Assembly: GCF_024506435.1 (NCBI RefSeq)
Contig: NZ_JANIET010000001.1
Span: 3,100,001-3,164,000, forward strand
Reading direction: 5' to 3'
DNA length: 64,000 nucleotides
From: Pantoea trifolii
Lineage (GTDB): Bacteria > Pseudomonadota > Gammaproteobacteria > Enterobacterales > Enterobacteriaceae
The notes below the pieces were generated by a model. The model made no database searches and had not been told where the DNA came from. It was given only the letters and a program-made list of their open reading frames with translations. A program made the translations under genes and the position numbers. Position 1 is the first letter of the stretch, and every line of letters starts with the position of its first letter. Shown here in pieces: positions 1-14,005 of the stretch.

Positions 1-3000
1 TCGCAATCATCGGTGCCGCAACATCTTCTTCTGGCTTGAAGGTCAGATGAACGTTCAGACCTGGGTCGTTATCGTCTTTTTTCGCTGCATGCTCCTGATC
101 GGCACAGGCTGGGTTATCACGCAGACGCTGCATCTGCCAGGTGGTTTCTGCCCACCAGGTACGCAACGTGGTACGGCTTTCGCTGTACACCGCGCTGTCG
201 CCAGAACGGATCACGAAGCGATCGCCCGGCAACGCTTTACCAATCACATGCAGGTTAGCGCTCAGGCCGTGGTCAGCAAACACCTTCTCGACTGCTGCAC
301 GATCCGCTGCATTGATCTGCAACACTGCGCCGAGCTCTTCGGTGAACAAGGCGGCTAACGCATCGCTGCCCAGCGCGGCGATATCGGCTTCGATACCGCA
401 GTGACCGGTGAAGGCCATCTCCGCCAGCGTGACCAACAGGCCGCCGTCAGAACGGTCGTGGTAAGCCAGCAGTTTCTGCTCAGCCACCAGCGCCTGAATG
501 GCGTTGAAGAAGCCCGCCAGCTGCGTGGCGTCACGCACGTCGGCAGGCTTGTCGCCCAGCTGACGATAAACCTGCGACAGCGCGGTCGCGCCAAGCGTGT
601 TCGCGCCGTTGCCGAGATCCACCAGCAACAGCAGGTTGTCTTGATCCGCTTGCAGCTGTGGCGTCACGGTGAGACGCACATCTTCAACGCGCGCAAAGGC
701 GGTGATCACCAGCGACAGCGGCGAGGTCATTTCGCGCTGTTCGTTGCCATTCTGCCAGCGGGTTTTCATCGACATCGAGTCTTTGCCTACCGGAATGGTG
801 ATACCCAGCGCCGGACACAGCTCTTCGCCGACCGCTTTCACCGCAGCGTACAAGCCGGCGTCTTCGCCCGGGTGACCAGCAGCGGCCATCCAGTTTGCGG
901 ACAGCTTAACGCGTTGCAGCGAACCAATTGAGGTTGCAGCGATGTTGGTTAGCGCTTCACCGACGGCCAGACGACCTGAAGCGGCGAAGTCGAGCAACGC
1001 CACTGGCGCGCGCTCGCCGAGGGAGAAGGCTTCACCGTGATAGCTATCGAGGCTGGCGGTGGTGACGGCGCAGTTCGCAACCGGAATCTGCCACGGACCT
1101 ACCATCTGATCGCGCGCGACCATGCCGGTTACGCTGCGGTCACCAATGGTGATCAGGAAGGTTTTTTCTGCCACGGTCGGCAAGTGCAGCACGCGATTTA
1201 CCGCATCCGCCACGCTAATGCCGTCACGCTGCAGCGCATCACCTTTAGCCTGCTGGCTGGCAACATCACGCGTCATCTTCGGCGTTTTGCCCAGCAGCAC
1301 GTCAAGCGGCATGTCGATTGGCTTGTTGTCGAAATGGCTGTCGGCGAGGTTCAGATGCAGCTCTTCGGTGGCTTCACCGATAACGGCATAAGGTGCGCGT
1401 TCACGCTTACACAGCTCGTCAAACAGCGCCAGTTGTGCAGGGGCAACCGCCAGTACATAACGTTCCTGCGACTCGTTACACCACACTTCCAGCGGGCTCA
1501 TGCCTGCCTCATCGCTGAGGATGTCGCGCAGGTTGAAGTTACCGCCACGATTACCGTCGCTCACCAGTTCAGGCATCGCGTTCGAAAGTCCGCCCGCGCC
1601 GACGTCATGGATAAACAGAATCGGGTTGGCTTCGCCCAGCTGCCAGCAGCGGTCGATCACTTCCTGGCAACGACGTTCCATTTCTGGGTTGTCGCGCTGT
1701 ACTGACGCAAAGTCGAGATCGGCATCCGATTGGCCAGATGCCATCGAAGATGCCGCGCCGCCGCCCAAACCGATGTTCATCGCCGGTCCACCCAGCACGA
1801 TCAGTTTGGCGCCCACCACGATTTCGCCTTTCTGCACGTGATCGGCACGGATGTTACCGATGCCGCCCGCCAGCATGATTGGCTTGTGGTAGCCGCGCAG
1901 CTCCACGCCATTGTGGCTGTTGACGCGCTCTTCATAGGTACGGAAGTAGCCGTTCAGGGCAGGACGACCAAATTCGTTGTTGAACGCCGCGCCGCCCAAT
2001 GGGCCTTCGGTCATGATATCCAGCGCGGTGACAATGCGATCCGGCTTACCGAAATCCTCTTCCCACGGCTGTTCAAAGCCTGGAATACGCAGGTTCGATA
2101 CCGAGAAACCGACCAGACCGGCTTTTGGCTTCGCACCACGTCCGGTTGCACCTTCGTCACGGATTTCGCCACCAGAACCGGTCGCGGCACCCGGCCACGG
2201 TGAAATGGCGGTTGGGTGGTTATGGGTTTCAACCTTCATCAGGATATGCGCGTCTTCCTGATGGAATTCGTATTCGCCCTTCTGCGCATCGGCGTAGAAG
2301 CGGCCAACTTCAGAACCTTCCATTACTGCAGCGTTGTCTTTATAAGCAGACAGCACGTGCTCAGGATTATGTTCAAAGGTGTTTTTGATCATTCTAAACA
2401 GCGACTTCGGCTGCTTTTCGCCGTCGATAATCCAGTCGGCGTTGAAGATCTTGTGACGACAGTGCTCGGAGTTTGCCTGCGCAAACATGTAGAGCTCGAT
2501 GTCGTTCGGATTGCGGCCCAGCTTAGTAAAGGCATCAAGCAGGTAATCGATCTCATCATCGGCCAGCGCCAGGCCCAGCGTGGTGTTGGCCTGCTCCAGC
2601 GCGCTGCGACCGGCGCCCAGCACGTCAACGCTCTTCAGCGGCTGCGGCTGATGGTGAGCAAACAGCTGCTGCGCATCATTGAGGTCAGCGAACACCGTTT
2701 CCATCATGCGGTCATGCAGCAGGCTCGCCAGCTGCTGCCACTGTGCTTCCGTCAGCTCAGGTGCCTGCACATAGAAGGCCATACCGCGTTCAAGACGCAA
2801 GACCTGTGGCAGATCGCAGTTATGGGCGATGTCGGTGGCTTTCGATGACCACGGTGAGATGGTGCCGGGACGCGGCGTTACCAGCAACAGACGCCCTTGT
2901 GGCGCGTGTTCGGCGAGAGAAGGACCGTATTTCAGCAGGCGTTGCAGGCGGGCTTGCTCATCCGCGCTGAGCGGTGCACTAACATCGGCAAAATGGACGT

Positions 3001-3109
3001 ACTCGGCGTAAATATCACTCACCGGAAGGTGAGCGTCCTGAAAGCGGGTCAGCAGTTTGTTTACACGAAATGCCGACAGAGCGGGCGAACCACGCAGAAT
3101 TTCCATCAT
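1..3109 (-). CDS. purL: Phosphoribosylformylglycinamidine synthase, 3' end outside window
   Basis: PurL converts FGAR, glutamine and ATP to FGAM, the fourth step of purine synthesis, in the cytoplasm. The reverse-strand translation starts [20 protein letters not shown] and stays collinear with the long enterobacterial PurL through the N-terminal PurS-like part, the linker and both AIR-synthase-like halves. Recognisable stretches are [35 protein letters not shown] and the glycine-rich [20 protein letters not shown]. About 1036 of roughly 1295 residues lie in the window, so the C-terminal class I glutaminase domain is missing only because the window ends. The start at 3109 is the first of two ATG codons and matches the family start. 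A PurR operator lies 91 bp upstream, so purine repression is expected. The track splits this gene because no single reverse ORF was listed, but the frame reads through. Confidence 0.97.
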   Translation of the reverse strand, partial: MMEILRGSPALSAFRVNKLLTRFQDAHLPVSDIYAEYVHFADVSAPLSADEQARLQRLLKYGPSLAEHAPQGRLLLVTPRPGTISPWSSKATDIAHNCDLPQVLRLERGMAFYVQAPELTEAQWQQLASLLHDRMMETVFADLNDAQQLFAHHQPQPLKSVDVLGAGRSALEQANTTLGLALADDEIDYLLDAFTKLGRNPNDIELYMFAQANSEHCRHKIFNADWIIDGEKQPKSLFRMIKNTFEHNPEHVLSAYKDNAAVMEGSEVGRFYADAQKGEYEFHQEDAHILMKVETHNHPTAISPWPGAATGSGGEIRDEGATGRGAKPKAGLVGFSVSNLRIPGFEQPWEEDFGKPDRIVTALDIMTEGPLGGAAFNNEFGRPALNGYFRTYEERVNSHNGVELRGYHKPIMLAGGIGNIRADHVQKGEIVVGAKLIVLGGPAMNIGLGGGAASSMASGQSDADLDFASVQRDNPEMERRCQEVIDRCWQLGEANPILFIHDVGAGGLSNAMPELVSDGNRGGNFNLRDILSDEAGMSPLEVWCNESQERYVLAVAPAQLALFDELCKRERAPYAVIGEATEELHLNLADSHFDNKPIDMPLDVLLGKTPKMTRDVASQQAKGDALQRDGISVADAVNRVLHLPTVAEKTFLITIGDRSVTGMVARDQMVGPWQIPVANCAVTTASLDSYHGEAFSLGERAPVALLDFAASGRLAVGEALTNIAATSIGSLQRVKLSANWMAAAGHPGEDAGLYAAVKAVGEELCPALGITIPVGKDSMSMKTRWQNGNEQREMTSPLSLVITAFARVEDVRLTVTPQLQADQDNLLLLVDLGNGANTLGATALSQVYRQLGDKPADVRDATQLAGFFNAIQALVAEQKLLAYHDRSDGGLLVTLAEMAFTGHCGIEADIAALGSDALAALFTEELGAVLQINAADRAAVEKVFADHGLSANLHVIGKALPGDRFVIRSGDSAVYSESRTTLRTWWAETTWQMQRLRDNPACADQEHAAKKDDNDPGLNVHLTFKPEEDVAAPMIA

Positions 3110-3199
3110 TAAAGATCTCTCGTCTTTGAAGTGCCGGGCGACGCTTCATTGGGCGCAACAGGGGAAAACGGGCGGTATTATAGAGAAACAGCACGGGTT

Positions 3200-3215
3200 A
3201 CGAAACCGTTTGCGC
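3200..3215 (-). promoter_or_regulatory. PurR operator of purL
   Basis: Read on the minus strand the 16-mer is GCGCAAACGGTTTCGT. It fits the PurR consensus ACGCAAACGTTTGCGT with three differences and is nearly the purL operator known in E. coli. It sits 91 bp upstream of the purL start. The match is seen directly; repression by PurR with hypoxanthine or guanine is inferred from the family. Confidence 0.85.
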
Positions 3216-3379
3216 ATAAATTCTGGCACCTGGCGTTTGGCTGAATTTTGCACAATTCTTGCTATAAAAGTTGCCCTGCCCCTTTTTGTTGCGCAAAATG
3301 CCCCTCGCTCTGGGAGTTAAAACAACATAAATACTGCCTTTAAAAGACAGAGGCCTGTGAGCCATTACGAGACAACTAT

Positions 3380-5361
<1,982 letters not shown>

Positions 5362-5392
5362 TTATAGCGATGCTGCTGCCGGAATCGAAGCG

Positions 5393-6031
5393 TTATTCCA
5401 GCTGTTGCAGCTCACCGCTTGGCGTGACGCGCCAGCGGTGCTGACAGAAGAACAGCAGCGGGTTGTCCTGTTTGCTGTCGCTGTAGCCGCTATACAGTTG
5501 CAGCGGCGTGCCGATTTTCTCCTCCAGCTGCGCCACCTTTTCATGGCCGAGGCAGCGCATTGACAGCAAACGTCCGCCACGGCCCGGTTTCATCTGGCTA
5601 GCGATCAACTGCACGCGCGGTAAGAAGGCCGAATCGAAATAGACTTGCTCCACCAGCGACTGCGGCGAACCGGTAATCAGCCAGACATCGGCATCGTTAC
5701 TGCTGAGGTAGTCGGTAAGCCGCTGCTGCACCACCGGAAATGCGGTAACACGCTGGCGGAACCACTCGGCGAATTCAGCCTCACGCTGGCGCAGACGTGT
5801 TTCGCTGTGGCCGAAAGTGATCGCCCACAGTAATAAACTCATCGGCCAGCGTGCGGCGCGGCCTTTGAACAACATGCCGAGACCGATCACCGGCAACAGC
5901 GGCACCACCAGCAGCAGATTGATCGGCTGACGTCGCAGCAGATAGCGCATAAAGGTGCCAAACATGTCTTGCTGATGTAGCGTGCCATCGAGATCGAAAA
6001 ACACCACGCGTCGTTGTGTACCCTTTGTCAA
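5393..6031 (-). CDS. pgpC: Phosphatidylglycerophosphatase C
   Basis: PgpC (YfhB) is an HAD-family phosphatase that dephosphorylates phosphatidylglycerophosphate in phosphatidylglycerol synthesis at the inner membrane. HAD motif I is VFFDLDGTLHQQD, motif II is WLITGSPQ, and the C-terminal part has GYSDSKQDNPLL as the metal-binding loop. A hydrophobic stretch near residues 35-55 anchors it. I chose a TTG start at 6031 because AAGGAG lies six bases upstream and the resulting 212 residues match the 211-residue E. coli protein. A longer open frame to 6121 exists but has no conserved sequence. It is divergent from yfhH. Confidence 0.93.
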   Translation of the reverse strand: MTKGTQRRVVFFDLDGTLHQQDMFGTFMRYLLRRQPINLLLVVPLLPVIGLGMLFKGRAARWPMSLLLWAITFGHSETRLRQREAEFAEWFRQRVTAFPVVQQRLTDYLSSNDADVWLITGSPQSLVEQVYFDSAFLPRVQLIASQMKPGRGGRLLSMRCLGHEKVAQLEEKIGTPLQLYSGYSDSKQDNPLLFFCQHRWRVTPSGELQQLE

Positions 6032-6198
6032 ACAGCACTCCTTCTCTATCCTTCGCGGTTTCTGCACTACAGTGTAGCCAGCTTCGGCGTTCGAGGCGAA
6101 AGCTGCTATTTTTAATTCCAATGACTACAATGCCATTTGAATAGTTTATTCTTCGCGTTTACGCGCTGTTTGCGGATAAAGGAATTAAGGATCGAACC

Positions 6199-7038
6199 AT
6201 GAGTTCATTGCTGCGCATTCGTCAGCTCTACCCGCGACTGGCGCTAAATGAGCGTCGGCTGGCGGATTTTTTGCTGTCGCAGCCGGATCGTGCACGGCAT
6301 CTCAGTTCACAAAAACTTGCCGAGGAATCGGGCGTTAGCCAATCCAGCGTGGTGAAGTTCGCCCAGAAGCTCGGCTATAAAGGCTTTCCGGCGCTAAAGC
6401 TGGCGCTGAGCGAGTCGATGGCCGATCGCGATGCGATTACCGTGCATAACCATATTCTCAGCGACGATCCGCTGAAAGTGGTTGGCGAAAAGTTGCTGAC
6501 CGAGAAGATCTCGGCGATCCGCGCCACGCTGGATATCAACAGCGAAGAGAAGCTGCTGCTAACCTTGCAGCTGCTGAAAAACGCTAATCGTATTTTGCTG
6601 GTCGGCATCGGTGCGTCCGGTTTAGTGGCGAAAGATTTTTCGTGGAAGCTGATGAAGATCGGCATCAATGCGGTGGCGGAACAGGATATGCACGCCTTGC
6701 TCGCCAGCGTGCAAGCAATGGCGCCAGGCGATGTGCTGCTGGCGATCTCCTATACAGGCGAACGCCGCGAAATCAATCTGGCGGCGCAGGAAGCCGCGCA
6801 GGTCGGTGCCGATGTGCTGGCTTTCACCGGTTTTACGCCGAATGCCCTGCAGCAATGCGCCACGGTTTGCCTCTACACCGTGGCGGAAGAGCAAAGCACG
6901 CGTAGCGCGGCGATCTCGTCGACCAGCGCGCAGCTGGCGCTGACCGATTTGCTGTTTATGGCGCTGGTACAAAACGATCCCGAACGCGCCTCCAGCCACA
7001 TTCGCCACAGCGAAGAGTTGGTGAAAAAGCTGGTCTGA
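6199..7038 (+). CDS. yfhH: MurR/RpiR-family transcriptional regulator YfhH
   Basis: This is an uncharacterised DNA-binding regulator of the RpiR family: an N-terminal HTH_6 domain (residues 1-77, with EESGVSQSSVVKFAQKLGYKGFPALK) and a SIS sugar-phosphate isomerase-like domain (about 125-260, with LVGIGASGLVAKDFSWKL and ISYTGERREI). Members of this family sense phosphosugars, but the ligand of YfhH is not known. Length (279 residues) and position between pgpC and yfhL match E. coli. The upstream sequence AAGGAATTAAGG gives a strong ribosome binding site. Confidence 0.93.
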   Translation: MSSLLRIRQLYPRLALNERRLADFLLSQPDRARHLSSQKLAEESGVSQSSVVKFAQKLGYKGFPALKLALSESMADRDAITVHNHILSDDPLKVVGEKLLTEKISAIRATLDINSEEKLLLTLQLLKNANRILLVGIGASGLVAKDFSWKLMKIGINAVAEQDMHALLASVQAMAPGDVLLAISYTGERREINLAAQEAAQVGADVLAFTGFTPNALQQCATVCLYTVAEEQSTRSAAISSTSAQLALTDLLFMALVQNDPERASSHIRHSEELVKKLV

Positions 7039-7093
7039 TGAGATCAGGCGCGTATAATACCCGCGCCTTTTCTGCTGTTATTGGACTTCCGCT

Positions 7094-7342
7094 ATGGCCC
7101 TGCTCATCACCACTAAATGCATCAATTGCGATATGTGCGAACCTGAATGCCCAAACCAGGCAATCAGCTTAGGCGATGCGATCTATGAGATTGATGTCGA
7201 CCGCTGCACCGAGTGCGTGGGCCATTATGATGTGCCGACCTGCCAAAGCGTCTGCCCGATTGATAACACCATTATTCTCGATCCACAGCACCCGGAAAGC
7301 CGCGAGGCGCTGTGGGAGAAGTTCGTGGTGTTGCACCCTTAG
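7094..7342 (+). CDS. yfhL: Ferredoxin-like [4Fe-4S] protein YfhL
   Basis: A small 2x[4Fe-4S] ferredoxin of 82 residues. Cluster cysteines are visible as C9, C12, C15 and C19, then C38, C41, C50 and C54, with an insertion between C41 and C50 typical of the Alvin-type ferredoxins. Its electron-transfer partner is not settled. It lies 55 bp after yfhH in the same direction and its end overlaps the convergent acpS by four bases. Confidence 0.95.
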   Translation: MALLITTKCINCDMCEPECPNQAISLGDAIYEIDVDRCTECVGHYDVPTCQSVCPIDNTIILDPQHPESREALWEKFVVLHP

Positions 7343-7719
7343 TTCTCGATAATCACCGTTGCGCAGGCGTAATGGCGTTCATCCGCTAACGTCACATGCA
7401 CGTGCTTCACGCCGAGCTGGCTGGCAATCACTTTGGCCTGCTCAAAGAAACGTAATCCCGGCTTGCCCAGCGCATCGTTGTAGACTTCGAACTGATTGAA
7501 CGCCAGCCCACCGCGAATGCCGGTGCCGAAGGCTTTTGCTGCCGCCTCTTTCACCGCAAACCGTTTGGCAAGAAAGCGCACCGGTTGCTGGTGCGCCTGA
7601 TATTGTTGCCACTCGGCTTCGCTTAATACGCGGCGCGCCAGACGGTCGCCGGAGCGCTCAATGACGCCCGCAATGCGCTCGATCTCTACGATATCGCTGC
7701 CGAGTCCGAGAATGGCCAT
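7339..7719 (-). CDS. acpS: Holo-[acyl-carrier-protein] synthase
   Basis: AcpS transfers 4'-phosphopantetheine from CoA to Ser of apo-ACP, activating fatty acid synthesis. The 126 residues carry the family magnesium-site motifs: D9 in [12 protein letters not shown] and the glutamate of [17 protein letters not shown]. It is the last gene of the rnc-era-recO-pdxJ-acpS operon; its ATG overlaps the pdxJ stop codon by one base, suggesting translational coupling. Confidence 0.97.
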   Translation of the reverse strand: MAILGLGSDIVEIERIAGVIERSGDRLARRVLSEAEWQQYQAHQQPVRFLAKRFAVKEAAAKAFGTGIRGGLAFNQFEVYNDALGKPGLRFFEQAKVIASQLGVKHVHVTLADERHYACATVIIEN

Positions 7720-8450
7720 TAGCGACGCGCTTCCCGTATCAGCTGCTTCATTTCGCTGACCGCATCTGCCAGACCGCTGAACAGCGCACGACCAATAATC
7801 GCATGGCCGATATTCAGCTCGTGCATTTCCGGCAGTTCAGCAATCGGCTGCACGTTGTGGTAGGTCAAACCGTGGCCGGCATTCACTTTCAGGCCAAGGC
7901 TGGCGGCGAAAGTCGCGGCTTTACGAATGCGTGACAGCTCTGCCTGGCGCGCGAGACCTTCGGGCGCTTCGGCATAGGCGCCGGTATGAATTTCGATGTA
8001 AGGCGCGCCGCTGGCAACCGCTGCTTCAATCTGGCGGTGATCGGCATCAATAAATAACGAAACCAGAATGCCGGCATCGCTCAACAGGCGCACCGCAGCA
8101 TTGATTTTATCCTGCTGGCCCGCCACATCCAGCCCGCCTTCGGTCGTCACTTCCTGACGCTTTTCCGGCACCAGACAAACAAAGTGCGGCTTGATTTCGC
8201 AGGCAATGTCGATCATCTCGTCAGTGACCGCCATCTCCAGATTCATGCGCGTCTGGATGGTGTCACGCAGAATGCGCACATCGCGATCGGTGATGTGGCG
8301 GCGATCTTCACGCAGATGCACGGTAATGCCGTCGGCGCCGGCCTGCTCAGCTACAAACGCGGCCTGCACCGGATCGGGATAGTTTGTGCCACGTGCATTA
8401 CGTACGGTGGCAATGTGGTCAATGTTGACGCCTAACAGCAACTCAGCCAT
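7719..8450 (-). CDS. pdxJ: Pyridoxine 5'-phosphate synthase
   Basis: PdxJ condenses 1-deoxyxylulose 5-phosphate with 3-amino-2-oxopropyl phosphate to make pyridoxine 5'-phosphate, the last ring-forming step of the DXP-dependent vitamin B6 pathway. The 243 residues form a TIM barrel. Conserved segments include [16 protein letters not shown] at the N-terminus, the [13 protein letters not shown] substrate loop and [13 protein letters not shown] at the C-terminus. It is in the rnc operon and coupled to acpS. Confidence 0.97.
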   Translation of the reverse strand: MAELLLGVNIDHIATVRNARGTNYPDPVQAAFVAEQAGADGITVHLREDRRHITDRDVRILRDTIQTRMNLEMAVTDEMIDIACEIKPHFVCLVPEKRQEVTTEGGLDVAGQQDKINAAVRLLSDAGILVSLFIDADHRQIEAAVASGAPYIEIHTGAYAEAPEGLARQAELSRIRKAATFAASLGLKVNAGHGLTYHNVQPIAELPEMHELNIGHAIIGRALFSGLADAVSEMKQLIREARR

Positions 8451-8520
8451 GACAATCCTTAAATGTGTTCAGTGTGTTTGCAGTGTACCGCGCTGAATAT
8501 ATCAGGCGGTACGACCAGCG

Positions 8521-9249
8521 CTAGCCGTTTGCCACATCGGGTTTCTTTTTTGGCACAAACTGGCGAAACAGTTCCTGACTCTTCAGCGGCTTACCGCCAA
8601 GATAGGGCTTCAGCGCCATACGCGTAAAGCGTTTGGCGGCGCGCAATGTATCGGCATCGGGGAATTCGCGTTCCCACAACGCCCGCAGTTGGCGGCCGGT
8701 AAAGCTGCGCTGATTGACCACCAAACTGGCGATAAAGCCCTTCTCTTCGCGGTAGCTGTAGGTCATGCCGTCAGCGACCTCTTCGCCACTGCCGGCACAA
8801 TGCAGAAAATCCACGCCGTAGCCGAGATGCCCAAGCAGCGCCAGCTCAAAGCGGCGTAGTGCCGGTTCAGGCGAGCCGTTGCCTGCCGCCAGCGTTTGGA
8901 TGCAATTCAGGTAATCGAAGAACATGTCAGAGAAGGGAATTTGCTGCTCCAGCACGCGCGATAGCAGCTCGTTGACGTAGAGTCCGCAATAGAGCGTGAT
9001 GCCGCTGAGCGGCAATGCCAGCGAAACGGCTTCGGCACTGCGCAGCGTTTTGACGTCACCGCGTCCACCCCAGCGCACCAGCAATGGCGTAAAGGGTTGC
9101 AGTGCACCTTTTAATTGAGAGCGGCGCGAGCGGGCGCCTTTGGCAAGGACGCGGACGCGCCCTTCACTTTCGCTGAACAGATCGAGGAGCAGGCTGGTTT
9201 CGCTGTAAGGGCGACTGTGCAGCACAAAGGCGCGTTGCCAGCCTTCCAT
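8521..9249 (-). CDS. recO: DNA repair protein RecO
   Basis: RecO works with RecF and RecR to load RecA onto SSB-coated single-stranded DNA. The 242 residues show the N-terminal OB fold (about 1-80) and a helical C-terminal domain; the zinc-binding cysteines of some RecO proteins are absent, as in other enterics. I chose the ATG at 9249 ([11 protein letters not shown], as in E. coli) over the in-frame TTG at 9252. Only three bases separate this start from the era stop. Confidence 0.95.
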   Translation of the reverse strand: MEGWQRAFVLHSRPYSETSLLLDLFSESEGRVRVLAKGARSRRSQLKGALQPFTPLLVRWGGRGDVKTLRSAEAVSLALPLSGITLYCGLYVNELLSRVLEQQIPFSDMFFDYLNCIQTLAAGNGSPEPALRRFELALLGHLGYGVDFLHCAGSGEEVADGMTYSYREEKGFIASLVVNQRSFTGRQLRALWEREFPDADTLRAAKRFTRMALKPYLGGKPLKSQELFRQFVPKKKPDVANG

Positions 9250-9252
9250 CAA

Positions 9253-10158
9253 TTAACCTTCGTCAGAGTAACCTAAGCTGCGCAGCGCACGTTCATCGTC
9301 CGCCCAGCCAGATTTCACTTTAACCCACAGTTCGAGATGCACTTTCGCTTCAAACATCTCTTCCATGTCTTTACGCGATTCAATGCCGATGGTTTTGATC
9401 TTGGCGCCTTTATTGCCGATGACCATCTTCTTCTGGCCTTCGCGCTCAACGAGGATCAAGCCATTGATGTCGTAACCGCCGCGATCGTTAGACACAAACT
9501 GCTCAATTTCTACAGTAACGGAGTAAGGCAGCTCAGCACCAAGGAAGCGCATCAATTTTTCACGGATGATCTCAGACGCCATAAAGCGCTGTGAGCGGTC
9601 AGTGACATAATCTTCCGGGAAATGGTGCTCAGATTTTGGCAGGCATTTGCGCGCAATTGCTGCAATAGCATCAACGTTTTTGCCGCTTTCCGCAGAGATC
9701 GGTACGATTTCGAGGAAGTTCATCTGCTGGCTGAGGAACTGAAGATGCGGCAACAGAATGCTCTTGTCCTGAATGTTGTCGACTTTATTGATCGCCAATA
9801 CCACAGGAACTTTGTTATCACGCAGCTTGTTGAGCACCATCTCGTCGTCTGGTGTCCAGCGCGTGCCTTCAACTACAAAAATCACCAGCTCAACGTCACC
9901 GATGGAGCTACTGGCGGCACGGTTCATCAGGCGGTTGATCGCCCGCTTCTCTTCCATGTGCAGCCCTGGCGTATCTACGTAGATCGCCTGATAAGCGCCT
10001 TCGGTGTGGATGCCCATGATGCGGTGACGCGTGGTTTGCGGCTTGCGTGAAGTGATCGACACTTTCTGCCCCAGCAACTGGTTCAGCAAAGTGGATTTAC
10101 CGACGTTTGGTCGGCCTACAATCGCGATAAAGCCGCTATATGTTTCGAGTTCGCTCAT
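9253..10158 (-). CDS. era: GTPase Era
   Basis: Era is an essential Ras-like GTPase that binds the 3' end of 16S rRNA and helps 30S maturation. It has 301 residues: G1 motif GRPNVGKS (15-22), switch II DTPGLH, NKVD base-recognition motif, and a C-terminal KH domain with [18 protein letters not shown]. It follows rnc and is followed within three bases by recO. Confidence 0.98.
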   Translation of the reverse strand: MSELETYSGFIAIVGRPNVGKSTLLNQLLGQKVSITSRKPQTTRHRIMGIHTEGAYQAIYVDTPGLHMEEKRAINRLMNRAASSSIGDVELVIFVVEGTRWTPDDEMVLNKLRDNKVPVVLAINKVDNIQDKSILLPHLQFLSQQMNFLEIVPISAESGKNVDAIAAIARKCLPKSEHHFPEDYVTDRSQRFMASEIIREKLMRFLGAELPYSVTVEIEQFVSNDRGGYDINGLILVEREGQKKMVIGNKGAKIKTIGIESRKDMEEMFEAKVHLELWVKVKSGWADDERALRSLGYSDEG

Positions 10159-10207
10159 TCGAGTCCTGACTTGGGCAGCGTCGCTGTCGACGCTGCGATG
10201 TGACTAT

Positions 10208-11002
<795 letters not shown>

Positions 11003-11006
11003 CTAA

Positions 11007-11978
11007 TTAGTGAATCCCACCAATGCGGCTAAAGCGCACGCCGGTCGGCCACTGTCCTTCTTGTTTTTCGAAGCTCATCCAGATAGCCACCGCTTTGCCG
11101 ACCAGATTCTTCTCGGGCACAAAGCCCCAGTAGCGGCTGTCGGCGCTGTTATCGCGGTTATCGCCCATCATGAAATACTGCCCTTGCGGCACAATCCAGG
11201 TCGATTGCGGCTGGCCCGGCTGCTGATAATACATGCTTGCCTGACTTTGCGCTTCGTTTACCAGCAAGATATCGTGCGTTACGTTGCCCAATGTCTCTTT
11301 ACGGGTGCCGAGACGCAGGCCGCCCTTCATGGTTTCGCCCTGCGGCGCCTGGAAGAAGCCGTTGCCGGTTTCATTGCCATCAAAGCCGCTGAAGGTCTGA
11401 ATGAAGTTGCTTGGCTCAACGTTAGTGTAAGTCACCGGCAGCGCCGTGTCGCAATTGCCGCTGCTGCAACCCGGATTGATGGTCAGGGTTTTGCTGTAAG
11501 GATCAAACACCACTTTGTCGCCCGGCAAGCCAATCACGCGCTTGATGTAATCCACGCTGGGATCTTTCGGGTATTTGAATACCGCGACATCACCGCGCTG
11601 CGGATGGCCAGTTGGGATCAGCGTGGTTTGGGTAATCGGATCTTTAATGCCGTAAGCAAACTTCTCCACGAGGATGAAGTCGCCAATCAGCAGCGTTGGC
11701 ATCATTGAGCCCGATGGAATCTGGAACGGCTCAAAAATAAACGAACGTACGATCAATACCACCGCCAGCACCGGGAACACCGATGCGGTGGTTTCTACCC
11801 AACCCGGCTGCGCCGCTACTTTCGCCAGCGTTTTACTGTCGAGTGCGTTGCCAGCCTGCGCTTGCGCAGCAGCCTGCTTCGCACGACGCGCCGGTGCCCA
11901 TTTAAAGCGATCGATACACCAGATAACGCCAGTGATCAGTGTGGCGATCACTAAAACCAGGGCGAACATGTTAGCCAT
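11007..11978 (-). CDS. lepB: Signal peptidase I
   Basis: LepB removes signal peptides from exported proteins on the periplasmic side of the inner membrane. The 323 residues contain two N-terminal membrane segments (about 3-21 and 62-80), the nucleophile S91 in IPSGSMMPTL and the general base K146 in VDYIKRVIGLPGD. The C-terminal GDNRDNSADSRYWG motif (box E) is intact. It lies nine bases after lepA, in the classical lepA-lepB operon. Confidence 0.98.
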   Translation of the reverse strand: MANMFALVLVIATLITGVIWCIDRFKWAPARRAKQAAAQAQAGNALDSKTLAKVAAQPGWVETTASVFPVLAVVLIVRSFIFEPFQIPSGSMMPTLLIGDFILVEKFAYGIKDPITQTTLIPTGHPQRGDVAVFKYPKDPSVDYIKRVIGLPGDKVVFDPYSKTLTINPGCSSGNCDTALPVTYTNVEPSNFIQTFSGFDGNETGNGFFQAPQGETMKGGLRLGTRKETLGNVTHDILLVNEAQSQASMYYQQPGQPQSTWIVPQGQYFMMGDNRDNSADSRYWGFVPEKNLVGKAVAIWMSFEKQEGQWPTGVRFSRIGGIH

Positions 11979-11987
11979 TAAAAATCC

Positions 11988-13787
11988 TTATTTGCTGTCT
12001 TTACCGACATGCAGAATGGCAAGGAATGCTTCCTGCGGCAGCTCAACGTTGCCGACCTGCTTCATTCGCTTCTTACCGTCTTTCTGCTTCTGCAACAGTT
12101 TCTTCTTACGGCTCACGTCACCGCCATAGCATTTCGCCAGGACGTTTTTACGCAGCTGTTTTACCGTTGAGCGAGCGATAATGTGGTTGCCGATTGCCGC
12201 CTGAATCGCAATATCAAACTGCTGACGTGGGATCAGATCTTTCATCTTCTCCACCAGATCGCGGCCACGATATTGTGAGTTATCACGGTGAGTAATCAGC
12301 GCCAGCGCATCAACACGTTCTGAGTTAATCATCACGTCGACACGCACCATGTCAGAGGTCTGGAAACGTTTGAAGTTATAATCCAGCGAGGCATAACCGC
12401 GCGAGGTTGATTTCAGACGGTCAAAGAAGTCGAGAACCACTTCTGCCATCGGAATCTCATACGTCAGCGCAACCTGCTTGCCGTGGTAAACCATGTTGGT
12501 TTGCACGCCACGTTTTTCGATACACAGCGTAATGACGTTGCCGAGGAACTCCTGCGGCAGCAGCATGTGACACTCCGCAATCGGCTCACGCAGCTCAGCA
12601 ATATTGTTCAGCGGTGGCAGCTTCGACGGGCTATCAACGTAGATAGTTTCGCCGTCGGTGGTTTCCACTTCATACACGACGGTTGGCGCGGTGGTGATCA
12701 GATCCAGATCGTATTCACGCTCCAGACGCTCCTGAATGATCTCCATGTGCAGCAGACCGAGGAAGCCGATGCGGAAACCGAAGCCCAGCGCCGTTGAGCT
12801 CTCTGGTTCGTAGAACAGTGACGCATCGTTGAGGCTCAATTTGCCAAGCGCATCACGGAACGCTTCATAGTCGTCAGAGCTGATCGGGAACAGACCGGCG
12901 TAAACTTGTGGCTTCACTTTCTTGAAGCCTGGCAACACGTTCTCCGCCGGATTGCGCTGCAAGGTCAGGGTATCGCCCACTGGCGCGCCGAGGATGTCTT
13001 TAATCGCACACACCAGCCAGCCTACTTCACCGCAGTTCAGTTCATTGCGATCAACACGCTTCGGCGTGAAGATGCCGAGACGGTCAGCGTTGTAGCTTTG
13101 ACCGGAGCTCATGACTTTAACTTTGTCGCCTTTGCGCAGCGTGCCGTTCTTAATACGAATCAGCGATACCACACCCAGGTAGTTATCGAACCAGGAATCG
13201 ATGATCAGCGCCTGCAGCGGACCTTCCGGATCACCTTCTGGCGGCGGGATGTCACGCACCAGACGTTCCAGCACGTCGGGCACGCCGACGCCGGTTTTCG
13301 CCGAGCAACGCACCGCATCGGTCGCGTCAATGCCGACGATATCTTCAATCTCTTCCGCTACGCGCTCTGGATCGGCGGCAGGCAGGTCGATTTTGTTCAG
13401 TACCGGTACCACTTCCAGATCCATTTCCATTGCGGTGTAGCAGTTTGCCAGCGTCTGCGCTTCAACGCCCTGCCCTGCATCGACCACCAGCAATGCTCCT
13501 TCACACGCCGCCAGCGAGCGGGAAACTTCATAGGAGAAGTCAACGTGACCGGGAGTATCGATAAAATTGAGCTGGTAAGTTTCACCGTTCAGCGCTTTGT
13601 AATCGAGCGTCACGCTCTGCGCTTTAATGGTAATGCCGCGCTCACGTTCCAGATCCATGGAGTCCAGAACCTGCGCCGCCATCTCACGATCGCTCAGGCC
13701 ACCACAAATTTGAATCAAACGGTCAGAGAGCGTTGATTTGCCGTGGTCAATGTGAGCGATGATGGAGAAATTTCGTATGTGCTTCAT
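11988..13787 (-). CDS. lepA: Elongation factor 4 (LepA)
   Basis: LepA is a ribosome-binding translational GTPase that can back-translocate and aids 30S biogenesis. The 599 residues have G1 AHIDHGKST (11-19), [17 protein letters not shown]-like domains II, III and V, and the LepA-specific C-terminal domain ending in a lysine-rich tail. The length equals the E. coli protein. It is the first gene of the lepAB operon. Confidence 0.98.
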   Translation of the reverse strand: MKHIRNFSIIAHIDHGKSTLSDRLIQICGGLSDREMAAQVLDSMDLERERGITIKAQSVTLDYKALNGETYQLNFIDTPGHVDFSYEVSRSLAACEGALLVVDAGQGVEAQTLANCYTAMEMDLEVVPVLNKIDLPAADPERVAEEIEDIVGIDATDAVRCSAKTGVGVPDVLERLVRDIPPPEGDPEGPLQALIIDSWFDNYLGVVSLIRIKNGTLRKGDKVKVMSSGQSYNADRLGIFTPKRVDRNELNCGEVGWLVCAIKDILGAPVGDTLTLQRNPAENVLPGFKKVKPQVYAGLFPISSDDYEAFRDALGKLSLNDASLFYEPESSTALGFGFRIGFLGLLHMEIIQERLEREYDLDLITTAPTVVYEVETTDGETIYVDSPSKLPPLNNIAELREPIAECHMLLPQEFLGNVITLCIEKRGVQTNMVYHGKQVALTYEIPMAEVVLDFFDRLKSTSRGYASLDYNFKRFQTSDMVRVDVMINSERVDALALITHRDNSQYRGRDLVEKMKDLIPRQQFDIAIQAAIGNHIIARSTVKQLRKNVLAKCYGGDVSRKKKLLQKQKDGKKRMKQVGNVELPQEAFLAILHVGKDSK

Positions 13788-13972
13788 TTATATGAATATC
13801 TTCACGTAGAAAATCAGTGGGAAACTTGAGCACGGACACATTCAGGAAAGTGAGCTTTACCCGGAACCCTGTCGGCCTCATTAATGACGACGCATATTAC
13901 ACTGTTAACGCCGCGCGTTAAAGAATGGAACTGTGGGGAATCGCAACAGATTTCAGCGGTTAAGCCGATTGA

Positions 13973-13996
13973 GAAAGGCCGCATCAAATGCGGCCT
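13973..13996 (-). terminator. Intrinsic terminator of the rpoE-rse operon
   Basis: A nine-base-pair inverted repeat (AGGCCGCAT / ATGCGGCCT, three-base loop) ends ten bases before the rseC stop on the coordinate scale. On the minus strand it is followed by TTTCTC, so it can terminate rseC transcription. Confidence 0.7.
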
Positions 13997-14005
13997 GGAC
14001 GGGGA

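Noticed and set aside
1037..2848. Several long plus-strand open frames over the purL region
   Set aside because: They are antisense to purL, whose reverse translation is conserved throughout; high GC gives long shadow frames.
11010..11708. 232-codon plus-strand frame
   Set aside because: Antisense shadow of lepB.
12906..13736. 276-codon plus-strand frame
   Set aside because: It lies antisense to lepA, which is intact and essential-type conserved; the frame has no recognisable domain.
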